From assembly GCA_016288635.1 (NCBI GenBank), contig JAEEKZ010000047.1, forward strand, positions 1-56,927: a stretch of DNA of 56,927 nucleotides, given 5' to 3'. The notes under the pieces are model-generated. The model did no database searches. It was not told the origin of the DNA and saw nothing but the letters and a program-made list of their open reading frames with translations. A program made the translations under genes and the position numbers. This document shows, in pieces, positions 18,630 to 27,563 of the stretch. Source of the stretch: Caryophanales bacterium. Lineage in GTDB: Bacteria; Bacillota_I; Bacilli_A; RF39; UBA660. How positions within the stretch are numbered: the first letter of the stretch is position 1; each line of letters begins with the position of its first letter.

Positions 18630-18646
18630 TCTATGCGGTGAATCAA

Positions 18647-19513
18647 ATGAAAGATAACAAAAAGAATATCATTATTAGTTTAATAGGAATAACTTTATTT
18701 TGTATTTCCATTAATTTATTTATAAGAAATAACAATTTATACAATGATGGAATATTAGGTGTATCTCAATTATTAAATAATCTAATTATAAAACTATTCC
18801 ATATTAAAATGGATTTTGATTTTTCTGGTATAATCAATTTTTTTCTAAATATACCTTTATTCATTCTTGCTTATAAATCCATAAGTAAAGAATTCTTTTG
18901 GAAAACCCTTATAGCAGTTATCTTTCAAACAATTCTTTTAAGTATAATACCCATTCCCAAAGAAAGCTTAGTTAGTGATACGCTTACATCTGTTTTAATT
19001 GGAGGCATCTTAGCTGGTATTGGTGCTGGTATGACATTATCAAGCGGAGCATCTGGTGGAGGAACGGAAATAATTGGTATGTTCCTATTAAAGAAAGATG
19101 GACATTTATCCGTAGGTAAAATTAATCTAGGAATAAATTTAGTATTATTCTCTATTTGTGGATTGTTATATGGCGTAGAAACAATGATATATTCAATCAT
19201 ATATGTTGCCATTACTTCATTAATGATTGATAGAACGCACGCTCAAAATATTTGTACTAAACTTGTTGTATTCACCAAAAATGATCCTCAAAATTTAATT
19301 GATTATGTTGAAAACAATATTGAACGAGGAATAACATATTTTAAAGCCAAAGGTGGATACGATAATTCCACCACTTATATTTGCTATATCGTTCTAACAA
19401 AATATGAATGCCGCGAATTTGAAAACAACTTAAAGAACATCGATCCTAATGCATTTATCGTAAAAGATGTCGGAGTACAAACATTAGGAAACTTCCAAAA
19501 AATATGGAAATAA
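18647..19513 (+). CDS. yitT: YitT-family membrane protein
   Basis: A 288-residue protein with about five membrane helices in the first 190 residues, including the Gly-rich GIGAGMTLSSGASGGGTEIIG motif region near 130-150. A cytoplasmic C-terminal DUF2179 domain follows (VVFTKNDPQNLIDYV, GITYFKAKGGYDNS). The biochemical role of the family is unsettled. The ATG at 18647 is chosen because SD GGTGA lies five bases upstream. The in-frame GTG at 18638 is part of that SD and almost coincides with the predicted transcription start. It is one of only two plus-strand protein genes here, divergent from valS and convergent with the Lon-like protease. Confidence 0.9.
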   Translation: MKDNKKNIIISLIGITLFCISINLFIRNNNLYNDGILGVSQLLNNLIIKLFHIKMDFDFSGIINFFLNIPLFILAYKSISKEFFWKTLIAVIFQTILLSIIPIPKESLVSDTLTSVLIGGILAGIGAGMTLSSGASGGGTEIIGMFLLKKDGHLSVGKINLGINLVLFSICGLLYGVETMIYSIIYVAITSLMIDRTHAQNICTKLVVFTKNDPQNLIDYVENNIERGITYFKAKGGYDNSTTYICYIVLTKYECREFENNLKNIDPNAFIVKDVGVQTLGNFQKIWK

Positions 19514-19543
19514 AAATACAGAATTAAATCTGTATTTTATTTT
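19512..19543. terminator. Bidirectional terminator between yitT and Lon-like gene
   Basis: Palindrome AAAATACAGA / TCTGTATTTT with loop ATTAAA and T runs on both strands. It touches both stop codons. Confidence 0.8.
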
Positions 19544-20523
19544 GCCATTAAATATTCTACTGCTTCATCAAAAGTCGCAACTGCTTTTATTTCAATTTTT
19601 AAATTGTATTTTTCTTTTACTCTTAAAGCTTCCGCCTCGTTTTCTTTAGGGCATAAGAATATATCAGATCCTTTAGCACCAAGAAGTTTATATTTAATAC
19701 CATCAATCTCTCCAACTACACCACCATCATTTATAGTGCCTGTACCAATTATATCTCTTCCCTTGGTTATATCTTCTTTAGTTAACTTGTTATATATTGC
19801 AAGAGTAGTCATCAAACCACCACTTGGACCTGATTCTGATTCTTTTGAATCAATCTTAACTTCAGGATTTGTTTTATAATCATATGTTGTTATAATTCCT
19901 GTACCAATTTTAGACACACCATCAATTTCATAAATAACTGCATTACATTTTATTTCTTTATTATTCCTTAATACATCTACCTCAACTTTATCTCCAGGAG
20001 TTAATTGAGTAATATATTCTCCAACATCATTATAATCCTTCATATCAACACCATTAATTTTAATGATTTCATCCATTGGTTTTAAATCAGTATTCGCTTC
20101 TTCTGCTATAAAAACAATAATAAAATGCGTATCAACTAACTCTATTTCTTTTCCAGCCTTTTCGTAAGCAATAAGAGTAGCTAAATCTTGAGCACTTCTC
20201 ATTGAAAGTTTATCGACATTTAAAGAATCTTCATAAGACATTCCATCATAACTAGCTTCCTGATTTGGATACATATCCCAATTCGGAATAATTAAAGCTG
20301 CTATGGCAGTTGGTAATGTTGCTTCCCTCATTGTTACATATGATAATTGTAATTTACCTTTTGTTTCATTTTCTCCAGAAATAGATATTCTTTCTACTAA
20401 ATCAACTTTACCTCCTGGAGAATATATTACATAATCGAACTTAATAAAAAATAAAGCAATTAAAACAAGAATTATTATGGTTCCTTTATTATTTTTTATA
20501 AAATCCTTTATTCTTTTTAACAT
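19537..20523 (-). CDS. Lon-like PDZ protease (YlbL family)
   Basis: A 328-residue membrane-tethered protease. One N-terminal helix (about 15-28) is followed by an extracytoplasmic PDZ domain (about 110-200, with IIKINGVDM) and a Lon-type S16 domain. The catalytic Ser is in SGPSGGLM and the Lys in GIKYKLLGAKG, with IIGTGTINDGGVVGEI between them. There is no AAA+ ATPase domain, as in B. subtilis YlbL. Substrates are unknown. SD AAGGTGA sits four bases from the ATG and a TATAAT -10 lies at 20545-20540. It forms a single-gene unit. Confidence 0.9.
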   Translation of the reverse strand: MLKRIKDFIKNNKGTIIILVLIALFFIKFDYVIYSPGGKVDLVERISISGENETKGKLQLSYVTMREATLPTAIAALIIPNWDMYPNQEASYDGMSYEDSLNVDKLSMRSAQDLATLIAYEKAGKEIELVDTHFIIVFIAEEANTDLKPMDEIIKINGVDMKDYNDVGEYITQLTPGDKVEVDVLRNNKEIKCNAVIYEIDGVSKIGTGIITTYDYKTNPEVKIDSKESESGPSGGLMTTLAIYNKLTKEDITKGRDIIGTGTINDGGVVGEIDGIKYKLLGAKGSDIFLCPKENEAEALRVKEKYNLKIEIKAVATFDEAVEYLMAK

Positions 20524-20539
20524 ACCATCACCTTATATA

Positions 20540-20545
20540 ATTATA
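20540..20545 (-). promoter_or_regulatory. -10 of Lon-like protease promoter
   Basis: Minus-strand TATAAT 17 bases before the ATG; the -35 is poorly conserved (CTTAAA). Confidence 0.5.
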
Positions 20546-20600
20546 CCAAATCTATATACTTGTTTAAGTATAAATAATAATACTATACACATTTATAGAC

Positions 20601-20633
20601 AAAAAAAGATAATTATTATAATTATCTTTTTTT
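20601..20633. terminator. Terminator of 730-residue surface-protein gene
   Basis: A perfect palindrome with 15-base arms around a 3-base centre, with seven A and seven T at its ends. It works on the minus strand after the stop at 20643 and could work on both. Confidence 0.75.
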
Positions 20634-20642
20634 AAACTATTA

Positions 20643-22835
20643 TTAAGGATTCTCCTCAGGAGCAACATAGTCCTTATCCCACCAAGCATACAATGAGCCA
20701 GTGTAACTAAATTCGGTATTCATTCCAGCTTTTATCTCTCCAGTTGGATAAACTACCAAATAAGAAGCTCCACCACCTCGTCTAGAACAATATCCTTTAA
20801 AAGTATAACCACTTCTAAAATCTGTTGGCATATCCCATTCAGTTTCTCCTGCAGGAGCAATATCTGTTTTAAGATTATATATTGGTATATAATTATTACC
20901 ATCTATCTTATACCAGCCATCATCATAACGTTCATAAATTGCATTATCTCTTGTAAGCTCAATATCTATTTTATAATTTGAGAATTTTTGAGGATTGCTG
21001 CTATTTGGCTTAATGTAAATTGTTTTAGGTATTCCCGTGAATACAACTTCACTAAATCCATCAGTTGGTAAATCAACACTTTCTATTTTAGCGTCATTTA
21101 TTTTTATATATAATTTTAAATCACCACTAATACTTCCATCTAATTTTTTAATTGTCATTCTAAATGGTTGTGAAGATGAACCCGTTGGAGTATTAACGAA
21201 TAAATCAAGATTCTTATTATTTGTTATATATTGTTGACTAAATTCTCCATCTAATACCAATGATTTTAAACCATCTTCATCAAAATCAACACGTATACCA
21301 CTATCATAACCATTATCACTATTCGCATAGAATAAATCATCATTAATGCTAATAGGAATATATTTCTTCAAATCAGTAATAACATGATATGGTTTTTCAG
21401 CTGAACCATCAGATCTTATTCCATTTACAGTTTCATATACATAAGTATTGTATTTAAGGGAAATTGCAGGTCTTACACCAATTTCACTTTCCACATCAGA
21501 AGAAACCAAATAACCATAATCAGAAACAGAATAAACGCTAGCTGATGTTCTATCAAAATCAACTGGAGACATAGTCCAAAAACCATTATAACCGTCTATC
21601 AAATAATTATAGCCAGCTTTTGGATCACGACTATTATCATAAATCATATATACTTCATCTGCAGTAATTGTTGCGCCAGATATACCTACATTCTCTAATA
21701 ATTCATTACCTTGAACATAGTTAATTGTATGTGACACAGTGTATCTATCAGCCTGTTGTGAACAATACATTGTTTCTGGAGTATTAATACTGGCTTGTGT
21801 TGCAGTTTGACTAACTAAATCCTTGAAACAAACATAATTTCCTACACTTGGTCCACTGGCAACTTTTGCCCATTTTGAAGAGCAATTTGTTGTATCACCA
21901 AACAATACAGGCGTATTAGTACTTGGGTTCCACTCAATCTCAACAGGTTCTTGATCAGCCAACTGACTAAAATATGAAGTCATATCCGTATGATCTGTAT
22001 AAATTACAGTTTCTGTATTTGCATACATTTTTTTGACTGACTCAACAATATTTCCCAATCTTCTTTTGGGTCCATAACTAGTTACAGTTCCATCGCCAAT
22101 CATTGGTTCAGATCTATCATTACACCAATGTGTATCTTCAACGAAATAACTGACCGGTTTAATATTATCTATTAGAAACTCATCGATTTTTGCTTTTAAC
22201 ATTGAATTTTGCTCGACGGTTGTTTCTGGTAATTTATAAGTATAACCAACATATTCTTTTAAAGGAACATTATTAAAATATTCATTATATTTTGTTTTTC
22301 CAATACCATCTTTGTTTGTAACCGTCTTACACGATCCGTTTTCATCCGGTAAACCAACATATAGCAACTTAACGCCACCTGTTTCAGTTGTTCTTATTAT
22401 CTTCCAACATCTATCAGCAAATATAACATTATTATGCGTTGCAGTTTGATAATAAAAGAATACTGGGCTATTATAATCCATATAGTCTTTCGAAAACTTA
22501 TATACTTCATAGTTTTCATTTCTATGATGGTTTATACAATACTCGCCATCTTCTCCACTATTTTTATGACAATCAGGATGCTGATCTCTCTCATATAAAG
22601 CTATTAAAGCATCATACTTCTTAGAAATAACAGCAGAAAGCAATAAACCATCTTTACCTTTTACTTTTGCATTTAAATCTTCTCTAATATCTTCTGCTGA
22701 TTTTTGTACATTTCTTCTAGTATTAATATACTTTTCAAGTAAAGCAATCATTAATAGTAAAAACAAAACAACAAAAGTAATTATTATTGAGCTGGATATA
22801 AATCCCTTTTTATTTAATTTTTTTCTATTTTTCAT
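20643..22835 (-). CDS. Large secreted/anchored protein with pilin-like leader and InlB-type repeat
   Basis: A 730-residue protein. The N-terminus is a prepilin-like leader, KKLNKKGFISSSIIITF, followed by a hydrophobic stretch to about residue 34, but the Glu usual at +5 is Ser. The extracellular part begins with Cys-rich segments and FADRCWKIIRTTETGGVKLLY (about 135-160), a motif common in surface proteins of gut Firmicutes. Further on are WTMSPVDFD, SDVESEIGVRPAISL and beta-rich sequence. The C-terminus has one InlB-type (Listeria-Bacteroides) repeat unit with FRSGYTFKGYC and LYAWW. It follows the pilin-like gene by ten bases. Adhesion or a pilus-tip role is inferred. Confidence 0.65.
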   Translation of the reverse strand: MKNRKKLNKKGFISSSIIITFVVLFLLLMIALLEKYINTRRNVQKSAEDIREDLNAKVKGKDGLLLSAVISKKYDALIALYERDQHPDCHKNSGEDGEYCINHHRNENYEVYKFSKDYMDYNSPVFFYYQTATHNNVIFADRCWKIIRTTETGGVKLLYVGLPDENGSCKTVTNKDGIGKTKYNEYFNNVPLKEYVGYTYKLPETTVEQNSMLKAKIDEFLIDNIKPVSYFVEDTHWCNDRSEPMIGDGTVTSYGPKRRLGNIVESVKKMYANTETVIYTDHTDMTSYFSQLADQEPVEIEWNPSTNTPVLFGDTTNCSSKWAKVASGPSVGNYVCFKDLVSQTATQASINTPETMYCSQQADRYTVSHTINYVQGNELLENVGISGATITADEVYMIYDNSRDPKAGYNYLIDGYNGFWTMSPVDFDRTSASVYSVSDYGYLVSSDVESEIGVRPAISLKYNTYVYETVNGIRSDGSAEKPYHVITDLKKYIPISINDDLFYANSDNGYDSGIRVDFDEDGLKSLVLDGEFSQQYITNNKNLDLFVNTPTGSSSQPFRMTIKKLDGSISGDLKLYIKINDAKIESVDLPTDGFSEVVFTGIPKTIYIKPNSSNPQKFSNYKIDIELTRDNAIYERYDDGWYKIDGNNYIPIYNLKTDIAPAGETEWDMPTDFRSGYTFKGYCSRRGGGASYLVVYPTGEIKAGMNTEFSYTGSLYAWWDKDYVAPEENP

Positions 22836-22845
22836 ATCCTACCTC

Positions 22846-23553
22846 TTATTTATAACATGCTTCTGATTTATTAAACTCAAATGGAGAATAAATCCAGGCG
22901 TAGTATCTTGCACTTTTATTAGTAGACGAAAAAGCCTTAAAAGAAGCAACCAAAATATAATTATCAGAGCAATTTGCACTTATAGTTTTAATATATGTTC
23001 TTAATTCTGCAGGTAAATCATACAAAGCTTCTGAACAATATTTATTCTTATTAAACTTAGCAGCAGTTTCTCCTGCTTGACTTGCATAATATGAATCATT
23101 TGCTTGAGTTCTTTTTCCAACATATGTATCACTACACAATGTTAACCCATATTGCAAAGAATTTGACCACAATGCAAATTCTGGCTTAACAAGCAATAAA
23201 TGTTCTAATCCATATGATTGGGTTAAATCCGTAAAACCTGTTTTAAATTTTCTTATTTCATCAGAAGACATATTCATAAATAATTGTGGAGTTCCTATTC
23301 CAATTGGAACAACATAATTATCTGCCGCTATTGAAGTGGCATAATCAGGATTAACGTTGTTAACTTTTAAATAATCTGCAATTGCGTATAACTTAAATAT
23401 ATATGCAGTATCATCATAATAAACTCTTGTTTTCTCTCTTGATAAAGTTGTAGCGAATGATGAAAAGACACGCAAAAGTATAATGGTTACCATAACCATT
23501 ACAACAATCGTTTCAACCATTGCAAATCCTTTTTTATTCTTTATTAGTTTCAT
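22846..23553 (-). CDS. Type IV pilin-like protein
   Basis: A 235-residue protein from the preferred start. The class III signal is textbook: KNKKGFAMVETIVVMVMVTI, with Gly before the cleavage point, Phe+1 and Glu+5. A hydrophobic helix follows, then a globular domain with several Cys (LCSDTYVGKR, KYCSEALYD, SANCSDNY) and a last Cys two residues from the end. No prepilin peptidase, ATPase or PilC gene is in the window, so assembly would depend on genes elsewhere. The start is the ATG at 23553 with SD GGTGA five bases upstream; the ATG at 23565 coincides with the predicted transcription start. The 730-residue protein is its operon partner. Confidence 0.75.
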   Translation of the reverse strand: MKLIKNKKGFAMVETIVVMVMVTIILLRVFSSFATTLSREKTRVYYDDTAYIFKLYAIADYLKVNNVNPDYATSIAADNYVVPIGIGTPQLFMNMSSDEIRKFKTGFTDLTQSYGLEHLLLVKPEFALWSNSLQYGLTLCSDTYVGKRTQANDSYYASQAGETAAKFNKNKYCSEALYDLPAELRTYIKTISANCSDNYILVASFKAFSSTNKSARYYAWIYSPFEFNKSEACYK

Positions 23554-23571
23554 ACTATTCACCATATTATT

Positions 23572-23600
23572 ATTATAGTTTATAATTCAACTTTTTACAA
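23572..23600 (-). promoter_or_regulatory. Promoter of pilin-like operon
   Basis: Minus strand: -35 TTGTAA (23600-23595), 17 bp, -10 TATAAT (23577-23572). The predicted start is near 23565. Confidence 0.65.
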
Positions 23601-23625
23601 TAATCATTATAATTAATTGCGTCAA

Positions 23626-24264
23626 CTATAACACTTTATTAACTAAATCAGTTAATTTCTTAACATGTTTATCTTTAATCTTAACGTATTTTAAATAACA
23701 ATCTCCACAAAGAGGAACATACTCTACATCACTAGTAGATCCATCTATAACAACAGTTTCTCCTTGGTCTGTAAACACTCCATTAACTCTTCTAGAATTA
23801 AATATTGCCTTTTTACCACATAAGCAAAGACAACTACTTCCTATCTCAGAAATATCATCTGCTACTGCAAATAATTTAGCAACAGCTGGTGAGAATATAT
23901 TACCTGTAAAATTACTCTTTAATCCATATGTAATAACAGGTATTTTAATTAAGTGAGCAATTGTCCATAATTCCTCAATTTGACTTTCACTTAGCATTTC
24001 TACCTCATCAACTAAAATAACTTTTGAAGTGTAATACTTTTTATAATTGCCCTCTGTTAACAATGATTCATTTTCTCTCAAAAGAATATCTACTTTTCTA
24101 GCTTCCCCATTTCTAGAAATAATACTATCTTTTCCTTTTGTATCTATCTTAGATTTAATAATGGTAATTTTAAAATTATTTTCTTCATAATTATGTGCTG
24201 TTTGTAAAATATTAATAGTTTTTCCACCATTCATTGCACTATACTTAAAAATTAGATTTGCCAT
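23626..24264 (-). CDS. tdk: Thymidine kinase
   Basis: A 212-residue type II thymidine kinase that phosphorylates salvaged thymidine. The P-loop is SAMNGGKTINIL (family norm xxMxSGKT; here Gly-Gly-Lys-Thr). The Walker B/DE motif is VILVDEVEML and the lasso region is YGLKSNFTG. Zinc is bound by CLCGKKA and CGDCYLKY. The ATG at 24264 is used because SD AGGTGA lies five bases before it; the upstream in-frame GTG is part of that SD. It is separated from recO by a strong terminator and has a -10-like TATAAT of its own. Confidence 0.95.
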   Translation of the reverse strand: MANLIFKYSAMNGGKTINILQTAHNYEENNFKITIIKSKIDTKGKDSIISRNGEARKVDILLRENESLLTEGNYKKYYTSKVILVDEVEMLSESQIEELWTIAHLIKIPVITYGLKSNFTGNIFSPAVAKLFAVADDISEIGSSCLCLCGKKAIFNSRRVNGVFTDQGETVVIDGSTSDVEYVPLCGDCYLKYVKIKDKHVKKLTDLVNKVL

Positions 24265-24288
24265 TATTATCACCTAATTATATATTAT

Positions 24289-24319
24289 AAAAAAGTCTAC
24301 CTCTAATCAAGAGGTAGAC
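24289..24319 (-). terminator. recO (era operon) terminator
   Basis: Minus-strand hairpin GTCTACCTCT / AGAGGTAGAC, 10-bp stem, then six T, within three bases of the recO stop. Confidence 0.9.
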
Positions 24320-24321
24320 CC

Positions 24322-25056
24322 TTATATTTCCAAAATATTTTTTAAAAATTTCTTACTATGAATATAAATTCCTGTGTAATCATCATAGAATGTATTTATA
24401 AAAGAATTTATTTCTTCCTTTGTAGAATTATCAATTTTAAAATTACTGATACTTTTTATTTCAACATAATAATATAATCTAATTAATTTAATCGCTTTTT
24501 GTGACATAATTGGTTGATTATTGTAACAATTTTTACATATATATCCACCAGAAGAAACATCTATAGTTACTATATCTGTTTTACTTCCACATAAACTACA
24601 TGAATCAACATTTAATCTAACACCAAGATATGGTAAATATTTTAACTCAATTATATTAGTTAGAATCATTGGATCTAACTTTTCATTTAGTTTTAATATT
24701 ATATTTATAAATAAATTATATATTTCCTCATATTCACTAGTCTGTTTTACAACTTGTTCAGTTAAATCTGCAATATAAGTTAAATAGCTAATTAATGTTA
24801 AATCGTTATGAATGTTTTTTAAAGGATCAATTATATCAACACTATTTAAAATAGATAATTTATTTTCTTTATAATTAATTAAAAAACGTCCATAGGCAAA
24901 TCTATTAGTGAATGCACGTAATTTTGACTTTACTTGCTTAGCCCCCTTGGCCATTATGCCAATCATGCCATACTCTTTTGTGAAAACATTTATTATTTTT
25001 GATGTTTCCCCATAAGAAATCTCACTTAAAATTATACCTTCAACGCTTTCTATCAT
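24322..25056 (-). CDS. recO: DNA repair protein RecO
   Basis: A 244-residue protein that loads RecA with RecF/RecR and anneals ssDNA. The N-terminal OB fold starts with VEGIILSEISYGETSKIINVFT and includes GMIGIMAKGAKQ. A helical domain has the zinc site CSLCGSK ... ICKNCY near residues 150-175. The length is normal. It begins ten bases after era, as in the conserved Bacilli order ybeY-dgkA-era-recO, and ends the operon. Confidence 0.92.
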   Translation of the reverse strand: MIESVEGIILSEISYGETSKIINVFTKEYGMIGIMAKGAKQVKSKLRAFTNRFAYGRFLINYKENKLSILNSVDIIDPLKNIHNDLTLISYLTYIADLTEQVVKQTSEYEEIYNLFINIILKLNEKLDPMILTNIIELKYLPYLGVRLNVDSCSLCGSKTDIVTIDVSSGGYICKNCYNNQPIMSQKAIKLIRLYYYVEIKSISNFKIDNSTKEEINSFINTFYDDYTGIYIHSKKFLKNILEI

Positions 25057-25066
25057 TTTTACATCT

Positions 25067-25957
25067 TTATTTATCTATAGAATCAATAAAACCTAATTCT
25101 ATTAAATAACTTTCTTTTTCCTTCCAATTTTCAATCGTTTTAACATATGTTTCAAGATAAACTTTTTTGCCTAATAATGCCTCAATATCTTTACGAGCTT
25201 CAATACCGATTTCTTTTAATTTATTACCACCTTTACCAATGATAATTTTCTTTATTGAATCTCTATCTACAATTATATCAATACAAATATTAACAATATC
25301 TTTCTTTTCTTCAAATTTAATCGTATGACACGTTACAGAATGCGGCACCTCTTCTTCAGTAGAATTAAGTATCTTTTCTCTAACTATTTCACTTACCATA
25401 AAATTTAAAGGACTACTTGTATATTCATCTTTAGGGAAAAATAGTACTTCATCCCTAACATATTTCTTAATAACCTCAATTAATCTCTCAATATTATCTT
25501 TCTTAATCGCAGAAACAGGAACTATTTCCGCAAAAGGATAAATATCTTTAAACTTATCAATAGTCTCCATTATTTGAGCATTATTAAGTCTATCTATCTT
25601 GTTCATTACTAATATTACAGGAATATCACAATCTTTTAAAGCCTCTAAGATATATAAATCTCCTCTTCCGATTCCACTTGCTACATCAACAACAAAACAA
25701 ATGCAATCAACATCTTTTGTTTGATTTAAAGATTCCTTATTTAAATATCTATTTAACTTACTTTGTGGTTTTCCTATTCCAGGAGTATCAACAAATATTA
25801 TTTGATAATCATCTTCATTATAGATCCCTTGAATAATATTTCTTGTGGTTCCAGCTTTATTAGAAGTAATTGCAACATGCTCATTAATAATAGAATTAAG
25901 AAGTGTGCTCTTACCAACATTAGGTCTTCCGATTAAACTAACAAATCCACTCTTCAT
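25067..25957 (-). CDS. era: GTPase Era
   Basis: A 296-residue essential GTPase in 16S rRNA maturation and 30S assembly. G1 is GRPNVGKSTLLN (10-21), the G2 region is GTTRN, G3 is DTPGIG, G4 is NKID and G5 is VSAIKKD. The C-terminal KH domain has IIIGKGGNKLKEIG and binds the 3' end of 16S rRNA. SD AGGAAAT precedes the ATG, eight bases after dgkA. Confidence 0.97.
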   Translation of the reverse strand: MKSGFVSLIGRPNVGKSTLLNSIINEHVAITSNKAGTTRNIIQGIYNEDDYQIIFVDTPGIGKPQSKLNRYLNKESLNQTKDVDCICFVVDVASGIGRGDLYILEALKDCDIPVILVMNKIDRLNNAQIMETIDKFKDIYPFAEIVPVSAIKKDNIERLIEVIKKYVRDEVLFFPKDEYTSSPLNFMVSEIVREKILNSTEEEVPHSVTCHTIKFEEKKDIVNICIDIIVDRDSIKKIIIGKGGNKLKEIGIEARKDIEALLGKKVYLETYVKTIENWKEKESYLIELGFIDSIDK

Positions 25958-25965
25958 ATTATTTC

Positions 25966-26421
25966 CTATCTAAATAGATGAATAATCTTTGGAACAAAGA
26001 TAAATAAACAAATGATGAATTCTGCAAGTCCTGCTACTCCAGCAGCCGCTGAACCAGAATCCTTTGCTATCTTAGCTAATGGATCATACTTCTGAGTAAC
26101 TAAGTCTACGACTGCTTCAATACCAGTATTTAATAACTCTACAGCAAGTACAACTACAAGAGATATTAATAATATTGCCCATTGAGTAAATGATATTTCA
26201 AGTAGAAATCCCATAATGATTGCAACAATACTACCAACACCATGAATCCATAAACTTTGCTCATTTTTATAAGCATTTACTAACCCGTCCCATGAATACT
26301 TGCAAGCTCTAAATGTTCTTTTAATACTAAAGTGTTTTCCATCTGGAGTACCACTTTTAGCATAAAGAGGCTCACCATTCTCATCCAATAGTTTTTTGTC
26401 TTTTAGTTTCAATAAACTCAT
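25966..26421 (-). CDS. dgkA: Undecaprenol/diacylglycerol kinase
   Basis: A 151-residue small membrane kinase with three membrane helices. The family motif is ALLxxxxxxAVELLNTGIEAVVD (here LAVELLNTGIEAVVD), followed by AKDSGSAAAGVAG. In Gram-positives it phosphorylates undecaprenol for cell-wall lipid carrier recycling. About 35 extra N-terminal residues precede the usual FRACKYSWDGL start. The ATG is supported by a strong SD AGGAGG and lies 41 bases inside the 3' end of ybeY in another frame, an unusually long overlap. Confidence 0.9.
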   Translation of the reverse strand: MSLLKLKDKKLLDENGEPLYAKSGTPDGKHFSIKRTFRACKYSWDGLVNAYKNEQSLWIHGVGSIVAIIMGFLLEISFTQWAILLISLVVVLAVELLNTGIEAVVDLVTQKYDPLAKIAKDSGSAAAGVAGLAEFIICLFIFVPKIIHLFR

Positions 26422-26839
26422 TTAAAACATCCTCCTGTCTTCCAAACATAACTTTTTCTTCATCTTCTGTTTGATGATCATATCCAAGTAAATGAAGAAG
26501 TCCATGTACACATAAGAAACACATTTCTCTTGTTTCACTGTGACCATATTCTTTTGCTTGTTCCTTCATTCTCGGGATACACACAAATATCTCTCCCAAA
26601 ACATTTAATCCATTTTGATCAAATGTTCCAGAATCGTTATAAGCAAATGATATTACATCAGTTACTCTGTCAATTTTACGATATTCCCTATTCAATTCTT
26701 GTATTTTCTTTTCATCAACGAAAATGATTGTAAATATACCATTATTAATCTTTTCTATTTCTAATGCTTTATCAAGAACTTTAGGCAATACATCTGGATA
26801 TTTATATCCAAATTCATCTACAATTTCATAATTATTCAT
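26381..26839 (-). CDS. ybeY: Endoribonuclease YbeY
   Basis: A 152-residue zinc-dependent RNase in 16S rRNA 3'-end processing and ribosome quality control. The three zinc His are in HGLLHLLGYDH near 113-123. The RVTDVISFAY and LGEIFVC motifs fit. Its stop is 41 bases downstream of the dgkA start, and its own start overlaps the upstream stop as TAATG. The C-terminal tail (EFIETKRQKTIG) is the part that overlaps dgkA. Confidence 0.95.
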   Translation of the reverse strand: MNNYEIVDEFGYKYPDVLPKVLDKALEIEKINNGIFTIIFVDEKKIQELNREYRKIDRVTDVISFAYNDSGTFDQNGLNVLGEIFVCIPRMKEQAKEYGHSETREMCFLCVHGLLHLLGYDHQTEDEEKVMFGRQEDVLNEFIETKRQKTIG

Positions 26840-27456
26840 TAGAAATTAAGCACCCCCAAAATCTTCATGATATATATCACAAAACCAGCAATTATTATAA
26901 TACAAATAACATTATAAAGTCCATCTTTTTGTAAGAATTTTGGTAACTTATTATATATTGCTCTTAAGAAACTATATAATAGATATCCTATGATAGCTCC
27001 AGCTAAGTTTAAAATAATATCATCAACATCAAATGCTCTACCAATTCCTAGTTGAACTAACTCTACTGTACTACTTATTATTATTGAACTAACTATAATA
27101 GGAATTATATTTTTTGGCTTTAAATAGCCAGTCAAAATGCAGCCCATTGGAATAAAAAGAATTATATTACCGAGAACATTTAGTTTAAACAAATTACTTC
27201 CAATTGTATATCTAGTTATTTCTTTAAAAGGAACTAAATTAAATCCAGCATTTGAACTTACTTCGGTATTTATTAATAATTGAAATAATAATACTACATA
27301 TAAGATTGAACCTAAAGATAGTAATTCTCTATATAAACAAAACCTTTCTCTGTGACTAATTAAATAAAAGATACGGGTGGTTATAAGTGTAACACTAAAA
27401 ATAATCAAACTTGGCCAAATAGCACCAATTGATACTTGAAATAATCTTGCAAACAT
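26839..27456 (-). CDS. VanZ-like membrane protein
   Basis: A 205-residue protein with about five membrane helices. VanZ-family features are NLVPFKEI, the NVLGNIILFIPMGCIL helix and a DVDDIILNLAGAIIGYLL helix. VanZ lowers teicoplanin susceptibility in enterococci, but most family members have no assigned role. It replaces the gene pgpH often found before ybeY, and it starts the operon leading to recO. SD GGTGA lies six bases before the ATG. Confidence 0.85.
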   Translation of the reverse strand: MFARLFQVSIGAIWPSLIIFSVTLITTRIFYLISHRERFCLYRELLSLGSILYVVLLFQLLINTEVSSNAGFNLVPFKEITRYTIGSNLFKLNVLGNIILFIPMGCILTGYLKPKNIIPIIVSSIIISSTVELVQLGIGRAFDVDDIILNLAGAIIGYLLYSFLRAIYNKLPKFLQKDGLYNVICIIIIAGFVIYIMKILGVLNF

Positions 27457-27538
27457 AATTCATCACCCTTTCTATTTATATTACATCATATACATTGTAC
27501 TATTAATTGATATTTTTTTAAAGCATTTTATCAATAAT

Positions 27539-27563
27539 AAAAAACAATTAGATAAACTAATTG
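27539..27563 (-). terminator. rnr terminator
   Basis: Minus-strand hairpin CAATTAG / CTAATTG with loop TTTAT and six T. The TAG stop of rnr is part of the left arm. Confidence 0.85.

Noticed and set aside
18638-18646. GTG start for yitT (and similarly the GTG for tdk and the InlB-repeat gene)
   Set aside because: These GTG triplets are part of the GGTGA SD sites; the next ATG or GTG has proper spacing.
20601-20633. Long palindrome as a protein operator
   Set aside because: It has A and T runs at its ends and lies directly after a stop codon, which fits an intrinsic terminator better.
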